DNA of 64,000 nt from Ornithobacterium rhinotracheale (GCF_004088395.1 NZ_CP035107.1:2123001-2187000); one strand, 5' to 3'; shown: positions 51,747-63,123, counted from the stretch's first letter. The notes: generated by a model from the letters alone, not told the origin. Numbers and translations are program-made.

Positions 51747-52712
51747 ATGAATACAAACAGAAGAGGTGGAAACCGCAGAGGTGGCACGCCCAGAAACACC
51801 CAATCTGAGAGAAGAAAATCAGCAAACAACTTTAAGCCAAACAGAAGAAATGAAAACGCCGAAGCTCGCGCACCCTTTAAAAGAGACGACAACGCGCGCG
51901 GAGACTTTAAACGAAAACCCAGCTTTGGCAGCAATAAGAAATTTGGAAACAAGCCTTTTAGAAAAAGATTTTCCCCTAAAAAAGCCGAAGAAGAACCAAA
52001 AGACACCCGCCTAAGACTAAACAAATTCATCGCCAAATCAGGGCTATGCAGCCGCCGCGAAGCCGATGAACACATCAAAAACGGAATGGTAGAAGTAAAC
52101 GGCAAAATGGTAACCGAAATGGGCTACAAAGTAGAACCCACCGATGAAGTGCGATTTGATGGCAAAATCCTAACCCCAGAGGATAAAATCTACATTCTAC
52201 TCAATAAGCCAAAAGGCTTCATCACCACAACCAATGATGAGCGCGACCGCCGAACTGTAATGGATTTAGTCAAAAACGCAACGCCTACACGCGTGTTTCC
52301 TGTGGGGCGCCTTGACCGACAAACCACTGGGGTTTTACTATTTACCAATGATGGCGATTTAACCAAAAAATTAACCCACCCAAGCCACAATGTGCGCAAA
52401 ATCTACCACGTAGTGCTAGACCGCCCCCTACACGGCGACGATATGGAGCGCGTACGCAAAGGCATCCCAATGACGGAGGGCATTGCACGCGTGGACAAAA
52501 TCTCCTACATCGAGGGCAAACCCCACACCGAGGTGGGCGTAGAAATCCACATTGGGTGGAACCGCGTAGTGCGTAGAATCTTTGAACGAATGGGCTACAA
52601 AATCGTTTCGCTAGACCGCGTTTCCTTTGCAGGGCTTACCAAGAAAAATGTAAAAAGAGGCTCTTGGCGAATCCTTGAAAAACAAGAAATTGATTTCCTA
52701 AAAATGGTTTAA
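51747..52712 (+). CDS. RluB-type 23S rRNA pseudouridine synthase with basic N-terminal tail
   Basis: 321 residues from the ATG at 51747, two bases after the UbiA stop. Residues 1-85 are a disordered Arg/Gly/Asn-rich tail (NTNRRGGNRRGGTPRN), then an S4 RNA-binding domain (RLNKFIAKSGLCSRREADEH) and the catalytic domain with VGRLDRQTTGVLLFTNDGD (Asp nucleophile). By homology to RluB/RsuA it makes pseudouridine in 23S rRNA; the site is inferred. The basic tail is typical for Bacteroidota. Confidence 0.9.
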   Translation: MNTNRRGGNRRGGTPRNTQSERRKSANNFKPNRRNENAEARAPFKRDDNARGDFKRKPSFGSNKKFGNKPFRKRFSPKKAEEEPKDTRLRLNKFIAKSGLCSRREADEHIKNGMVEVNGKMVTEMGYKVEPTDEVRFDGKILTPEDKIYILLNKPKGFITTTNDERDRRTVMDLVKNATPTRVFPVGRLDRQTTGVLLFTNDGDLTKKLTHPSHNVRKIYHVVLDRPLHGDDMERVRKGIPMTEGIARVDKISYIEGKPHTEVGVEIHIGWNRVVRRIFERMGYKIVSLDRVSFAGLTKKNVKRGSWRILEKQEIDFLKMV

Positions 52713-52741
52713 CACCATTACATTACCCCAAATTACACCCC

Positions 52742-52774
52742 AGAAAAGCCCTCGCTTGCGAGGGCTTTTCTATC
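52742..52774 (+). terminator. terminator of the rluB gene
   Basis: AGAAAAGCCCTCG (52742-52754) pairs perfectly with CGAGGGCTTTTCT (52759-52771) around CTTG. Confidence 0.85.
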
Positions 52775-52792
52775 TTTAAGCAATTCCCTAAG

Positions 52793-52891
52793 CTTGAAAT
52801 TTTACTTTCACGCTTTGAAAATTTTACTTTCACGCTTTGAAAATTTTACTTTCACGCCTTGAAAATTTTACTTTCACGCTTTGAAAACTTT
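52793..52891. repeat. 22-bp tandem repeat, about 4.5 copies
   Basis: The unit begins TTTGAAAATTTTAC and ends TTTCACGC. Copies 2 and 3 are identical, copy 1 lacks one A, copy 4 has one C for T, and a fifth partial unit reaches the stop of the next gene. It fills the space between the rluB terminator and the convergent gene. Confidence 0.9.
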
Positions 52892-53336
52892 ATCCTTTAC
52901 TAAAATCATACATTTCTTGATAGACATCAAATTGCAACTGCTCAGTGTAGCCCTGTTTGCGAAGATGCTCAAAAATCCACTCCTGCTGCTCAGGAGTAAG
53001 CCAGCGATCGCCACGATGATAGCGATAGTAGGCAGACTCACCTCCTAGATAGGCTATGATACTGCGACGCAAATCCGTGCTGTCTTTCCGCTTGACTTCG
53101 GCAAAGAGGCTCTTAAAGCCATAGGCGGCGCGAATGATACGCACTTGCCGAAACATTTTGCAAGTATCGCCTTGGCGCGCGGTGGGGTATACGGCTTGAC
53201 CCGAGAGCTGCGCATTGGGGATTTGCTTGCCTGCCAAGAAGCGCAGGCAGTGGCTCGCCTTGGGGCATTCTTGCTGAAAGCAGCGGGTATAAGAGGCAGG
53301 AATTTGCTCGGGGGATAGGGTTAAGTGATTTTCCAT
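52890..53336 (-). CDS. DUF6078-like hypothetical protein
   Basis: 148 residues. Conserved-looking features are QECPKASHCLRFLAG (paired Cys), GDTCKMFRQVRIIRAAYGF and RWLTPEQQEWIFEHLRKQGY. It resembles the Bacteroidota DUF6078 family from memory; function unknown. The Cys pattern might bind a metal. The stop codon lies within the end of a 22-bp tandem repeat, and the upstream 280 bp hold no other gene. Confidence 0.65.
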   Translation of the reverse strand: MENHLTLSPEQIPASYTRCFQQECPKASHCLRFLAGKQIPNAQLSGQAVYPTARQGDTCKMFRQVRIIRAAYGFKSLFAEVKRKDSTDLRRSIIAYLGGESAYYRYHRGDRWLTPEQQEWIFEHLRKQGYTEQLQFDVYQEMYDFSKG

Positions 53337-53569
53337 TATAGTGCGTTTTTTTAAATTCTTATTAAATACTATTTAAACTCCGTTGTGTTTTCATCATCGT
53401 TACTTGCAAATATAGTGAACTTTTTGCCTCAATATTAAAAAAATAAGGCGGCGAGCGCGAGGCTATTGCGCACTGGTTTTTATGCACTTTGCGGCGCTTG
53501 GGCGTTTTATATTTAGGCTTAAAGAGAGCAAAGGCGGGAGTATTTTGCCTTGGCGGGAAATCGTGGTAT

Positions 53570-53577
53570 TATTTTTG
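53570..53577 (+). promoter_or_regulatory. -7 promoter element of sodB
   Basis: TATTTTTG fits TAnnTTTG, with TTTG (53544-53547) or TTG (53550-53552) as possible -33 element. The ATG is 41 bases downstream. The rest of the 282-bp gap before sodB shows no gene. Confidence 0.5.
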
Positions 53578-53618
53578 CTGACATTTGTCAGAATTTTAAC
53601 CACTAAATATTATAAATT

Positions 53619-54221
53619 ATGTCTTTTAAATTACCAAATTTACCCTATGCCTTTGATGCATTAGAGCCATATATTGATGCCCAAACGATGGAAATACACC
53701 ACGACAAGCATCACGCCGCTTACACCAATAACTTGAATGCCGCCATTGAAGACACCCCCCTTGCAGAAAAAAGCATTGAGGAAATCCTTGTGGAGGGCTT
53801 TGAAACGCCAGCCGTGAGAAACAATGGCGGAGGCTATTACAATCACTCACTTTTTTGGCAAGTACTTTCGCCTAATGGAGGCGGCGAGCCTAAGGGTGAT
53901 TTGGCGGAGGCTATCAAGAAAAAGTTTGGCTCATTTGAGCAATTTAAAGAAGCTTTTTCTAATAAAGCAAAAACGCAATTTGGCTCTGGCTGGGCTTGGC
54001 TCTGCGTGTACAAGGGCGGCGAGGTTGATGTGTGTGCCACAGCAAATCAAGACAACCCGCTTATGCCAAACGGCTGCGGAGGTACGCCTATCTTAGGGCT
54101 TGATGTTTGGGAACACGCCTACTACTTAAAATACCAAAACAAGCGCCCAGATTATGTAGCAGCATTCTGGAATGTAGTAAACTGGGAGAAAGTAGAAGAA
54201 TTATATGCTAAAAATAAATAA
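53619..54221 (+). CDS. sodB: iron/manganese superoxide dismutase
   Basis: 200 residues of the Fe/Mn SOD family: [20 protein letters not shown] (first His ligand), [27 protein letters not shown] (second His), FGSGWAWL and [12 protein letters not shown] (Asp and His ligands). It destroys superoxide in the cytoplasm. The pattern fits the iron or cambialistic type of Bacteroidota; the metal cannot be fixed from sequence alone. Confidence 0.94.
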   Translation: MSFKLPNLPYAFDALEPYIDAQTMEIHHDKHHAAYTNNLNAAIEDTPLAEKSIEEILVEGFETPAVRNNGGGYYNHSLFWQVLSPNGGGEPKGDLAEAIKKKFGSFEQFKEAFSNKAKTQFGSGWAWLCVYKGGEVDVCATANQDNPLMPNGCGGTPILGLDVWEHAYYLKYQNKRPDYVAAFWNVVNWEKVEELYAKNK

Positions 54222-54247
54222 TCAGACTTTTTAAACTTTCAGATTTT

Positions 54248-54273
54248 AGCCTGTTTTCATAACAGGCTTTTTT
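54248..54273 (+). terminator. terminator of sodB
   Basis: AGCCTGTT (54248-54255) pairs with AACAGGCT (54261-54268), then a T run. The next gene's -7 element overlaps its end. Confidence 0.8.
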
Positions 54274-54287
54274 ATTACCTTTACGCC

Positions 54288-55481
54288 GTGAAACCCTTTA
54301 AGAAGTTCCAAAATATAGTGCTAAACTCCCCCGTGCTTAATAAATGGGCGGTGCTTTTTGTGCTGTTAGGAATTTTAATTACCACTGTGTACATCTCTAA
54401 AACCATTGTAGACCAACTCCGTAGCGAGGAAGAACACAAGGTGGAAACCATCGTAGCGGCGCTAGAACTACAAAGCTCCGACCGAGAGACCTCCCCCAAG
54501 GCGCGGGATTTAGCCCTGAGAATTCTAGCTGAAAACAATGCAATCCCTCTGATTTTAATTGATGAAGACAATGTCTTCTCTTACCAAAAAAACTTAGACC
54601 ATATCGAAAAACGCCTAGAAACGGATAGCCTTTTCCTAAAAAATTATATCGAAAAACTGCGCTCCTACCACGAGCCTATTAAGGTAGATTTGCCCTTTGG
54701 TACACAAAACATTTATTACCAAAGCTCCACCTTGCTCAAAAAACTGCAATACTACCCCTTGATTCTCATCATTGTTTTAATCATCTTTGCGGCACTCGTG
54801 ATTTGGTATTTCAGAATCGTAGACGCCTCCCTGCAAAACTTCCTATGGGCGGGTATGGCAAAGGAAACGGCACACCAAATCGGTACCCCTCTAAGCTCGC
54901 TGCTCGGCTGGGTGGAGATTCTGAAATATGAATCGGTGGATAAGGATATTTTACACGAAATAGAGTCTGATGTGAGGCGCCTTAACCAAATTGCCGATAG
55001 ATTCTCTAAAATTGGCTCCGCGCCCGAACTCCAAAAAACCAATGTTACAAAAGTGGCAAAGGATTCGTATGAATATTTAAAGAAACGAATCAGCGACAAG
55101 GTGAGCTTTTCATTTTATAGCCAAGAGGAGGCTCTCTACTCAAATGCCAGCCCTGAGCTGCTAAGTTGGGTCTTTGAAAACATTATGCGAAACGCCGTAG
55201 ATGCTATGCAAAACCGTGGCGAAATTTCATTTAAAATTCTAAAAAAAGAGAAGAAAATCATCATTCTAATCAAAGATACAGGGCCTGGAATTGATTCAAA
55301 CAAAGTAGGGAAAATCTTTGATGTAGGCTATACTACCAAAAAGCGCGGCTGGGGAATTGGGCTCTCGCTAGCAAAACGCATCGTGGAGGAGTTCCACAAT
55401 GGGAGCATTTATGTGGACTTCTCTGATAAGGATAACGGAACTCAGTTTTGCGTGGAGCTGGAAGAGTGGACAAAAGATTAA
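54288..55481 (+). CDS. orphan sensor histidine kinase
   Basis: 397 residues from a GTG (54288-54290); the next Met is far inside, so GTG is the start. Two membrane helices (about 18-38 and 155-178) enclose a periplasmic sensor of about 115 residues without a recognised fold. The kinase core has the H-box AKETAHQIGTPLSSLLGW, N-box FENIMRNAVDAMQ, KDTGPGIDSNKVGKIFDVGY and GWGIGLSLAKRIV. No response regulator is next to it. A TACCTTTA element lies just before the GTG, so the message is nearly leaderless. Confidence 0.88.
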   Translation: MKPFKKFQNIVLNSPVLNKWAVLFVLLGILITTVYISKTIVDQLRSEEEHKVETIVAALELQSSDRETSPKARDLALRILAENNAIPLILIDEDNVFSYQKNLDHIEKRLETDSLFLKNYIEKLRSYHEPIKVDLPFGTQNIYYQSSTLLKKLQYYPLILIIVLIIFAALVIWYFRIVDASLQNFLWAGMAKETAHQIGTPLSSLLGWVEILKYESVDKDILHEIESDVRRLNQIADRFSKIGSAPELQKTNVTKVAKDSYEYLKKRISDKVSFSFYSQEEALYSNASPELLSWVFENIMRNAVDAMQNRGEISFKILKKEKKIIILIKDTGPGIDSNKVGKIFDVGYTTKKRGWGIGLSLAKRIVEEFHNGSIYVDFSDKDNGTQFCVELEEWTKD

Positions 55482-55512
55482 AATACTGAGCGATTTAGCT
55501 CCGCTTTTACAC

Positions 55513-55543
55513 AAAAAAAGCTGAGATATAAAACCTCAGCTCT
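55513..55543. terminator. bidirectional terminator between the kinase and aminopeptidase P genes
   Basis: AGCTGAG (55519-55525) pairs with CTCAGCT (55535-55541); an A run on the left gives a T run on the minus strand. Confidence 0.75.
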
Positions 55544-55569
55544 CATCTTTTTCTTAAACACAACTTTGC

Positions 55570-57339
55570 TTAAATGGCTCTACATTCGTGGTGCAAAAAT
55601 TCCCTTTCTGCTCCCTCCAAATGTGGCGCAAGGGCTTGCTCTACGCGGGCGTGATAGTCATTAATCCACGCTCTTTCTTCTGGGGTTAATAGCTCTTCTG
55701 CTAAGCAATCCAAAAAAAGCGGACAGAGTGTGAGTGTCTCAAAATTATAAAACTCTCCGAACTCAGAGGTAGCGTGCTTGGTCACGGCAATTAAATTTTC
55801 AATTCTAATTCCGTATTGATTTTCGCGATATAGGCCTGGCTCGTTAGAAACCACCATACCTGGCACGAGCTGTGTATGATTTAAATCCTTGCGAATGTTT
55901 TGAGGGCCTTCGTGTACATTCATAAAGCTACCCACGCCGTGCCCCGTTCCGTGCCCAAAATCGCGGTTGTTCATCCAGAGCGGAAGCCTTGCAAGGGCAT
56001 CCAAATGCACGCCACAAGTGCCTTTTGGGAAACGAGCGCTTGATAGATTTATCATACCTTTTAGCACCAGTGTCCAGTCTTTTTTAAACTCAGCGCTTGG
56101 CTCGCCTAAGCTTAATGTGCGGGTGATGTCCGTAGTGCCTTCACGGTATTGCCCCCCTGAATCGATTAAAATAGTGCCTTCGTTTCTCACCTTTTTAGCC
56201 TTATCCTTTGTGGCGGAATAGTGCACTACGGCACCATTTCCCTGATAGCCAACGATGCTGCCAAAACTTTCGCCTACAAAGGCCTCGCCCTGAGCTCTGA
56301 ATTCTCTTAGTTTTTCGCCTATGCTGTACTCATTTAAATCCTCTTTACCTGCGGCATTTTTAAGCCAATAGAAGAATTTTACAAGGGAAATGCCATCGCG
56401 TAGCATTACTTTTCTAAATCCTTCAAGCTCGGCTTCGTTTTTAATTGCTTTGAATAAATTCCCTGGCGCTGGGGCTACAATGATATTATTATCAGCACTT
56501 AAAGTTGAGAATATTAATTGATTAGCGTTTGGTGCTAGGAGAATATTTTTGCCTTTTAGATTTTCTAAGTAGGGCAAAAAGGCATCATAATCCTTGATTT
56601 GTACAGGGGCTTGCTGCAAATGATTTCTTACCTCTTCGGTTACTTTTTCAGGCGCTACAAAGAGCGTAGTTTTATCAGCCTCAATGCATAAATAGCCTAA
56701 AAATACGGGATTAAACGCCACATCGCTTCCGCGCAAATTGGTGGTCCAAGCGACATCATCAAGCGCTGTTACAATATGAGTGTCTGCGCCTTTTTGGTGC
56801 ATTTTTTCTTTGATTCTGTTTAATTTTTCCTGCACACTCTCGCCTGCATATTGAAGCGGATGCACAAAAATTGCCTCGGATTTTTGGATTTCACGATTTT
56901 CCCAAATCTCATCAATTAGCGGAATATGGATTAATTGTATGCCTTTATCATTTAATTTTTGCTCTAATTTTTCCCAATTGGCGTGCGAGGTTGCAAGGGC
57001 ATTTACCCCTACTTTGCCTCCTTGTGGCACCTGCTCAATGAGCCAATCAATGTAATCGGGAGTGCCTTCCACGCCCTCTTTAAACAATTCTATACCTGAG
57101 CCTTCTAGCTCCATTGGGGCTTGAACAAAGTATCTGGAATCTGTCCATAAGCCTGCTTTATCTTTGGTTACCACAACGAAGCCTGCGGAGCCTGTGAATC
57201 CTGAGAGCCACGCGCGCTCCTGCCAATGGGCGGGCATATATTCGCTCATATGAGGGTCTGCGCTGAAGATGATGAATGCGGCTATATCATTGCGCTGCAT
57301 AGCTTTGCGCAGGGCGGAAACTTTTTCTTTTGCTGTCAT
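55570..57339 (-). CDS. aminopeptidase P (M24B, Xaa-Pro aminopeptidase)
   Basis: 589 residues, the long three-domain form: two creatinase-like N-terminal domains (about 1-300) and a pita-bread C-terminal domain. Metal ligands are seen in LIDSGGQYREGTTDITRTL (two Asp), GHGTGHGVGSFMNVHEGP (His), SNEPGLY (Glu) and YGIRIENL (Glu). It removes N-terminal residues before proline using two Mn2+. No signal peptide, so cytoplasmic. Single gene between terminators. Confidence 0.92.
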   Translation of the reverse strand: MTAKEKVSALRKAMQRNDIAAFIIFSADPHMSEYMPAHWQERAWLSGFTGSAGFVVVTKDKAGLWTDSRYFVQAPMELEGSGIELFKEGVEGTPDYIDWLIEQVPQGGKVGVNALATSHANWEKLEQKLNDKGIQLIHIPLIDEIWENREIQKSEAIFVHPLQYAGESVQEKLNRIKEKMHQKGADTHIVTALDDVAWTTNLRGSDVAFNPVFLGYLCIEADKTTLFVAPEKVTEEVRNHLQQAPVQIKDYDAFLPYLENLKGKNILLAPNANQLIFSTLSADNNIIVAPAPGNLFKAIKNEAELEGFRKVMLRDGISLVKFFYWLKNAAGKEDLNEYSIGEKLREFRAQGEAFVGESFGSIVGYQGNGAVVHYSATKDKAKKVRNEGTILIDSGGQYREGTTDITRTLSLGEPSAEFKKDWTLVLKGMINLSSARFPKGTCGVHLDALARLPLWMNNRDFGHGTGHGVGSFMNVHEGPQNIRKDLNHTQLVPGMVVSNEPGLYRENQYGIRIENLIAVTKHATSEFGEFYNFETLTLCPLFLDCLAEELLTPEERAWINDYHARVEQALAPHLEGAEREFLHHECRAI

Positions 57340-57426
57340 TTTAATTTTTTAGATTTAGTGTGCTTATCTTCCCGCAAAAATTATACAATTTTAGCATTTT
57401 ATGGGGGTTATTTTTCAGTAAAGCTA

Positions 57427-57465
57427 ATAAAAAAAGAGGCGCTAAAAGTAAACGCCTCTTTTCTT
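57427..57465. terminator. bidirectional terminator downstream of the OmpA gene
   Basis: AAAAGAGGCG (57432-57441) pairs with CGCCTCTTTT (57453-57462), with A-rich sequence before and T-rich after. It lies about 35 bp past the minus-strand OmpA stop. Confidence 0.75.
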
Positions 57466-57498
57466 TTTGAGAAAATCTCTATTCTTTAAATGTAATTC

Positions 57499-58869
57499 TT
57501 AGCGTAAAGATTTAACTGAAACTGCTACGCGTCTGTTACACTGTCTTCCTTCTGGAGTATCGTTAGTACATTTTGGATTTTCTTGACCAAAACCTCTAGC
57601 GCTTAATACACCTGCAGGGATACCTCTTTGCTCTAAAGCTTTTACCACAGAGGCGGCTCTTCTTTCAGAGAGTTTTTGATTGTATTCTGCTCTACCAGTG
57701 TTATCAGTATATCCGTCGATGTTTAATTTTAAGTTCGGATAAGCTGCTAATAATTCTTTGATTTCTTGTGCTTTTTGGTCGATTTTAGCGTTAGAAACTG
57801 GGCGGATATCGGCTTTATTAGTAGCGAATTCTACGGTAAAGTCTACATTGATTCTTTCTACTTTTTCAGCTACGATTACTTCCTCACGCACTGGGCAACC
57901 ATCTGGCGCTACACCTGGCTCGTTTGGACATTTGTCTACATTGTCAGTGAATCCGTCACGATCGGTATCTGGCCAAGGACATCCGTTGTTTTCTCTTGGT
58001 CCTGCTTGTGTAGGGCAGTTATCTACATTATCGTTTAATCCATCACCATCAGAATCTTTCCAAGGGCAACCGTTGTTTTCTTTTGGACCTGCTTCGTTAG
58101 GGCAGTTGTCTAAGCTATCTTGGATACCATCACCATCAGAGTCTGGGCAGCCATTGAATTGTGCTAAACCTGGGGTATCTGGACATTGGTCTTTACTATC
58201 TTCGATTCCGTCTTTATCTCTATCTTGTCTTCCGAATTTGAAAGTTACACCTGCTGTGTGCTGGAAGAAGTTGATGAAGTCTGAAGTGTCTCCCCCTGGG
58301 GTAAAGTTATAATCTGAAGCTATGTTAAGCCCAAAATTATCTGTAAACCAGAAGTTGATACCAGCACCTCCTTGCGTCATAAAGTAATCTTTCTTTCCTT
58401 CGAATTTACCAGATACTGTTTCGCCAGTACCCATTTTGTAAGAGTTTGTAAAGTTCACTCCGCTGTAATCATAGTGGTGGTAAGTAGCACCGATTCTCAA
58501 ATATGGGTCAAACCAGTAGCTTTTATCCGCTTTACCTAAAAGGCGGTAGCGTAGACCTAAACCAGCGTTGATGAATAGTTTATCATCTACTTTCATTCTC
58601 TTGTTGCTCACTTCTCCGATAGAGGCAGTCAAATCTGCGGAGAATTTTCCACCTAAATGTCTGATAACAGATATTTTTGATAAAGGTGGCACGATTTCAT
58701 AATCGTCTGTGTCAAAAAATCCATCAAAAACTCCACGGCCTGCTGATGTGAAATCTACGGCGTGAGCTCCGATTGTAATTCCCCAAGGATTGCTAGCATC
58801 CTGAGCATAAGAATTGGCTCCTACAAACAAGGTTGCAGCTAATCCAAGCGCTAAATTAAATTTTTTCAT
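57499..58869 (-). CDS. OmpA-family outer-membrane protein with TSP3-type repeats
   Basis: 456 residues from the ATG at 58869 (a TTG two codons upstream is less likely). Signal peptide KKFNLALGLAATLFVGANSY, an eight-strand-type barrel to about residue 215, four calcium-binding TSP3-like repeats of the kind DSDGDGIQDSLDNC (about 220-325), and an OmpA C-domain with NIDGYTDNTGRAEYNQKLSE that binds murein. It links outer membrane and cell wall. An abundant protein of this kind is usual in flavobacteria. Confidence 0.93.
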   Translation of the reverse strand: MKKFNLALGLAATLFVGANSYAQDASNPWGITIGAHAVDFTSAGRGVFDGFFDTDDYEIVPPLSKISVIRHLGGKFSADLTASIGEVSNKRMKVDDKLFINAGLGLRYRLLGKADKSYWFDPYLRIGATYHHYDYSGVNFTNSYKMGTGETVSGKFEGKKDYFMTQGGAGINFWFTDNFGLNIASDYNFTPGGDTSDFINFFQHTAGVTFKFGRQDRDKDGIEDSKDQCPDTPGLAQFNGCPDSDGDGIQDSLDNCPNEAGPKENNGCPWKDSDGDGLNDNVDNCPTQAGPRENNGCPWPDTDRDGFTDNVDKCPNEPGVAPDGCPVREEVIVAEKVERINVDFTVEFATNKADIRPVSNAKIDQKAQEIKELLAAYPNLKLNIDGYTDNTGRAEYNQKLSERRAASVVKALEQRGIPAGVLSARGFGQENPKCTNDTPEGRQCNRRVAVSVKSLR

Positions 58870-58924
58870 ACTCAAAATATTTTATTTAAATGTTCTATCT
58901 TCGATTAACAATTATCGCGCAAAG

Positions 58925-61067
<2,143 letters not shown>

Positions 61068-61072
61068 AGCAT

Positions 61073-61101
61073 AAAAAGTCGCCCAATGGGCGACTTTTTA
61101 A
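61073..61101 (+). terminator. terminator of the ABC-F gene
   Basis: AAAAAGTCGCCC (61073-61084) pairs perfectly with GGGCGACTTTTT (61088-61099) around AAT. Confidence 0.85.
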
Positions 61102-61120
61102 TTTATATTATGCACAAGCT

Positions 61121-61149
61121 AAAAAAGCCCAACTCTACACAAGTGGGCT
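61121..61149 (-). terminator. terminator of the DUF6341 gene
   Basis: AGCCCA (61126-61131) pairs with TGGGCT (61144-61149); the A run at 61121-61126 is a T run on the minus strand. Confidence 0.65.
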
Positions 61150-61178
61150 AAAAAAATTATAATGAAAAAAGATTTCTT

Positions 61179-61397
61179 TTAGTCGATAAAATTGTGTGGC
61201 TCTCTATAATCCACAATTCTCTTATCATCTTTGCCAAATCCCACGATTTGAATGCACCACCAGATGAGCAAGCCAAGGATTACAGCGGAAAGAAGCCAGC
61301 CCATAAAAACCCCAATTGGAGGAAGGGCGTTAAAAGTCCACTGAAAAAAATCACCTATACCAAAAAAAATCTCTGTAAAAAATGCAAAATGTATCAT
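61179..61397 (-). CDS. DUF6341-like small membrane protein
   Basis: 72 residues from the ATG at 61397 (MIHFAFFTEIFFGIGDFFQW). A longer frame to 61493 overlaps the divergent gene and is rejected. One membrane helix (GVFMGWLLSAVILGLLIWW) is followed by a charged tail, GFGKDDKRIVDYREPHNFID. It matches my memory of the flavobacterial DUF6341 family, which sits beside DUF6427 as here. Function unknown. Confidence 0.75.
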   Translation of the reverse strand: MIHFAFFTEIFFGIGDFFQWTFNALPPIGVFMGWLLSAVILGLLIWWCIQIVGFGKDDKRIVDYREPHNFID

Positions 61398-61428
61398 TAT
61401 TCCTTTAATTTGCAACAAAGTTATAAAA

Positions 61429-62364
61429 ATGCTTTCAAAAATTCTAAAACTAAACCAAACTTTTGTATCTTTTCTGCTATACGGCATAGCCATAGCGCTT
61501 ATTTTGCTACAATTTCACGCCAATTTGCACACCGATTTTGAGTGGGGTGCTGCGGGACTATTTGCCGTGGTAATGGCTGCCTTGGTGGGCTATTCTCAGT
61601 GGATTTCATTTTTTAACCGCACGCACTACTTCGAGTTTTTCAGCCTCATAGCCTTTGCACTTTTAGTACCGAATTTTTCGAGCTTTTCCTTTTTTGCAGG
61701 ATTTTTATTCTTAATGATTATTCTTCTTCAACTTTTAGATGAATTTGACTTGGGCGAAAAGCTATTATCTCCCTTTGACATAGGTTTTTTTATGGCAATT
61801 GCTTGCTTTTTGCACCCACCATTTTGGATTTTTTGTGGCTTTTTGCTACTTCACTATCTTTTGCTAGGGCGTGTAATGTTACGAGGTTTAGCGCTATGTT
61901 TTTTAGGCATTTTAAGCTTTTTGCTACTGATAATAGAACTTTCTATTTTATTTAATTTCAGTGATTTAGCACCTTATTTATGGAACTATTTTATACCACA
62001 AATTTCATTTCATTTCAATGCTAAATACTTGTGGCTCTCCCCTATTTTGGCATTGATTGTCTTTGGGCTAAATGATTATATTCAGCATATTAATCGGCAC
62101 ACTGCGGAGAAGAAGATGGTGTTTTTCAATGCAATTATGTTTATCCCATTTGCCATTTTATACACTATTTTGTACAGCAACGAGGCGGAATATGCCATTT
62201 TATTTTACATCATTCCTATGGCGCTTATCCTGTCTAACTATTGCCTATATGCCTCTACTAAATATAAGGAAATCACCCTTTTAGTTTTCATTCTCAGTAT
62301 TTTGCTATATAAATATGCTCATTTAATCAAGCTTCCTGGAATTTTAAACGATATATCGCTGTAA
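61429..62364 (+). CDS. DUF6427-like polytopic membrane protein
   Basis: 311 residues with about nine membrane helices and few charged loops; a polar spot near the start (FNRTHYFEFFSLIAFALLVP) is typical of the family. It is divergent from the DUF6341-like gene with 31 bases between starts, so the two likely share regulation. The end overlaps the convergent lpxH stop by 21 bases. Function unknown; perhaps part of the cell envelope. Confidence 0.75.
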   Translation: MLSKILKLNQTFVSFLLYGIAIALILLQFHANLHTDFEWGAAGLFAVVMAALVGYSQWISFFNRTHYFEFFSLIAFALLVPNFSSFSFFAGFLFLMIILLQLLDEFDLGEKLLSPFDIGFFMAIACFLHPPFWIFCGFLLLHYLLLGRVMLRGLALCFLGILSFLLLIIELSILFNFSDLAPYLWNYFIPQISFHFNAKYLWLSPILALIVFGLNDYIQHINRHTAEKKMVFFNAIMFIPFAILYTILYSNEAEYAILFYIIPMALILSNYCLYASTKYKEITLLVFILSILLYKYAHLIKLPGILNDISL

Positions 62365-63123
62365 ATCAATCTCTCTTCCTTCAAAAACGGCATAAGTAAA
62401 ATGCCTAAGCCAATCGCCTGTATTAATGTATTCAGAATGCTCCGCAAGCTTGATTTTCAGGGGTAAATGCCTATGCCCAAATATAAAATAATCATAATGC
62501 GCTTGGCTTAATTTTCGCTTAGCATATTGCACGAGCCATTCATTATCTCCATAAAAATTATCATCTTTATTACCAGAGAGGTAGCGATTTTTACGAGATA
62601 AATATTTGCCTAGCCACAACGAGAAATCAGGGTGGAGCAAGTAAAACAGCCCCTTAGCCAAAGGGTTGGTAAACAACTTCTTTAATCTCTTATAGCCTTT
62701 ATCCCCAGGCCCCAGCCCATCGCCGTGGCCAATGAAGCATTTTTTACCATTAATCACAAACACTTGCGGACGATTAAACACCTGCGCATTCAGCTCTTGT
62801 TCTAAATAATCGCGCATCCACAAATCATGATTCCCAATGAAAAAATAAATCGGAATCCCTGCATCGGCAAATTCGGCTAATTTCCCCAAAACACGCAAAT
62901 AGCCCCTCGGCACGACTTGTTTGTACTCAAACCAAAAATCAAATAAATCGCCTAATAGAAAAAGTGCATGCGTATCGGGTTTTATTTCATTTAAAAACTG
63001 AATGAATTTTTGCTCGCGCGCACGACTTTCTGTTTCATTTGGTGCACCAAAATGCTGATCCGACGCAAAATAGATTTTTTTCCCCGCAGGAATATCAATA
63101 ATTAATTCTCCTCCACCAGCCAT
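62344..63123 (-). CDS. lpxH: UDP-2,3-diacylglucosamine diphosphatase LpxH
   Basis: 259 residues of the calcineurin-like phosphoesterase fold: FASDQHFG, LLGDLFDFWFEYKQVVPRGY, FIGNHDLWMRDYL, FIGHGDGLGPGDKGYKRLK and IFGHRHLPL. The DLFDFW and NHDLW pattern fits LpxH. It splits UDP-diacylglucosamine to lipid X in lipid A synthesis, after LpxD (gene at 2.9 kb). The start lies 22 bases inside queD, so the two are coupled. Confidence 0.88.
   Translation of the reverse strand: MAGGGELIIDIPAGKKIYFASDQHFGAPNETESRAREQKFIQFLNEIKPDTHALFLLGDLFDFWFEYKQVVPRGYLRVLGKLAEFADAGIPIYFFIGNHDLWMRDYLEQELNAQVFNRPQVFVINGKKCFIGHGDGLGPGDKGYKRLKKLFTNPLAKGLFYLLHPDFSLWLGKYLSRKNRYLSGNKDDNFYGDNEWLVQYAKRKLSQAHYDYFIFGHRHLPLKIKLAEHSEYINTGDWLRHFTYAVFEGREIDLQRYIV

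Noticed and set aside
52793-52891. 22-bp repeats as a small CRISPR array
   Set aside because: The units abut with no spacers and no cas genes are near, so it is a plain tandem repeat.
53482-53664. 60-codon plus-strand frame before sodB
   Set aside because: It spans the sodB promoter and overlaps the sodB start without any recognisable pattern.
61398-61493. Longer start for the DUF6341-like protein
   Set aside because: It would overlap the divergent gene beginning at 61429 and lacks family similarity in the added part.
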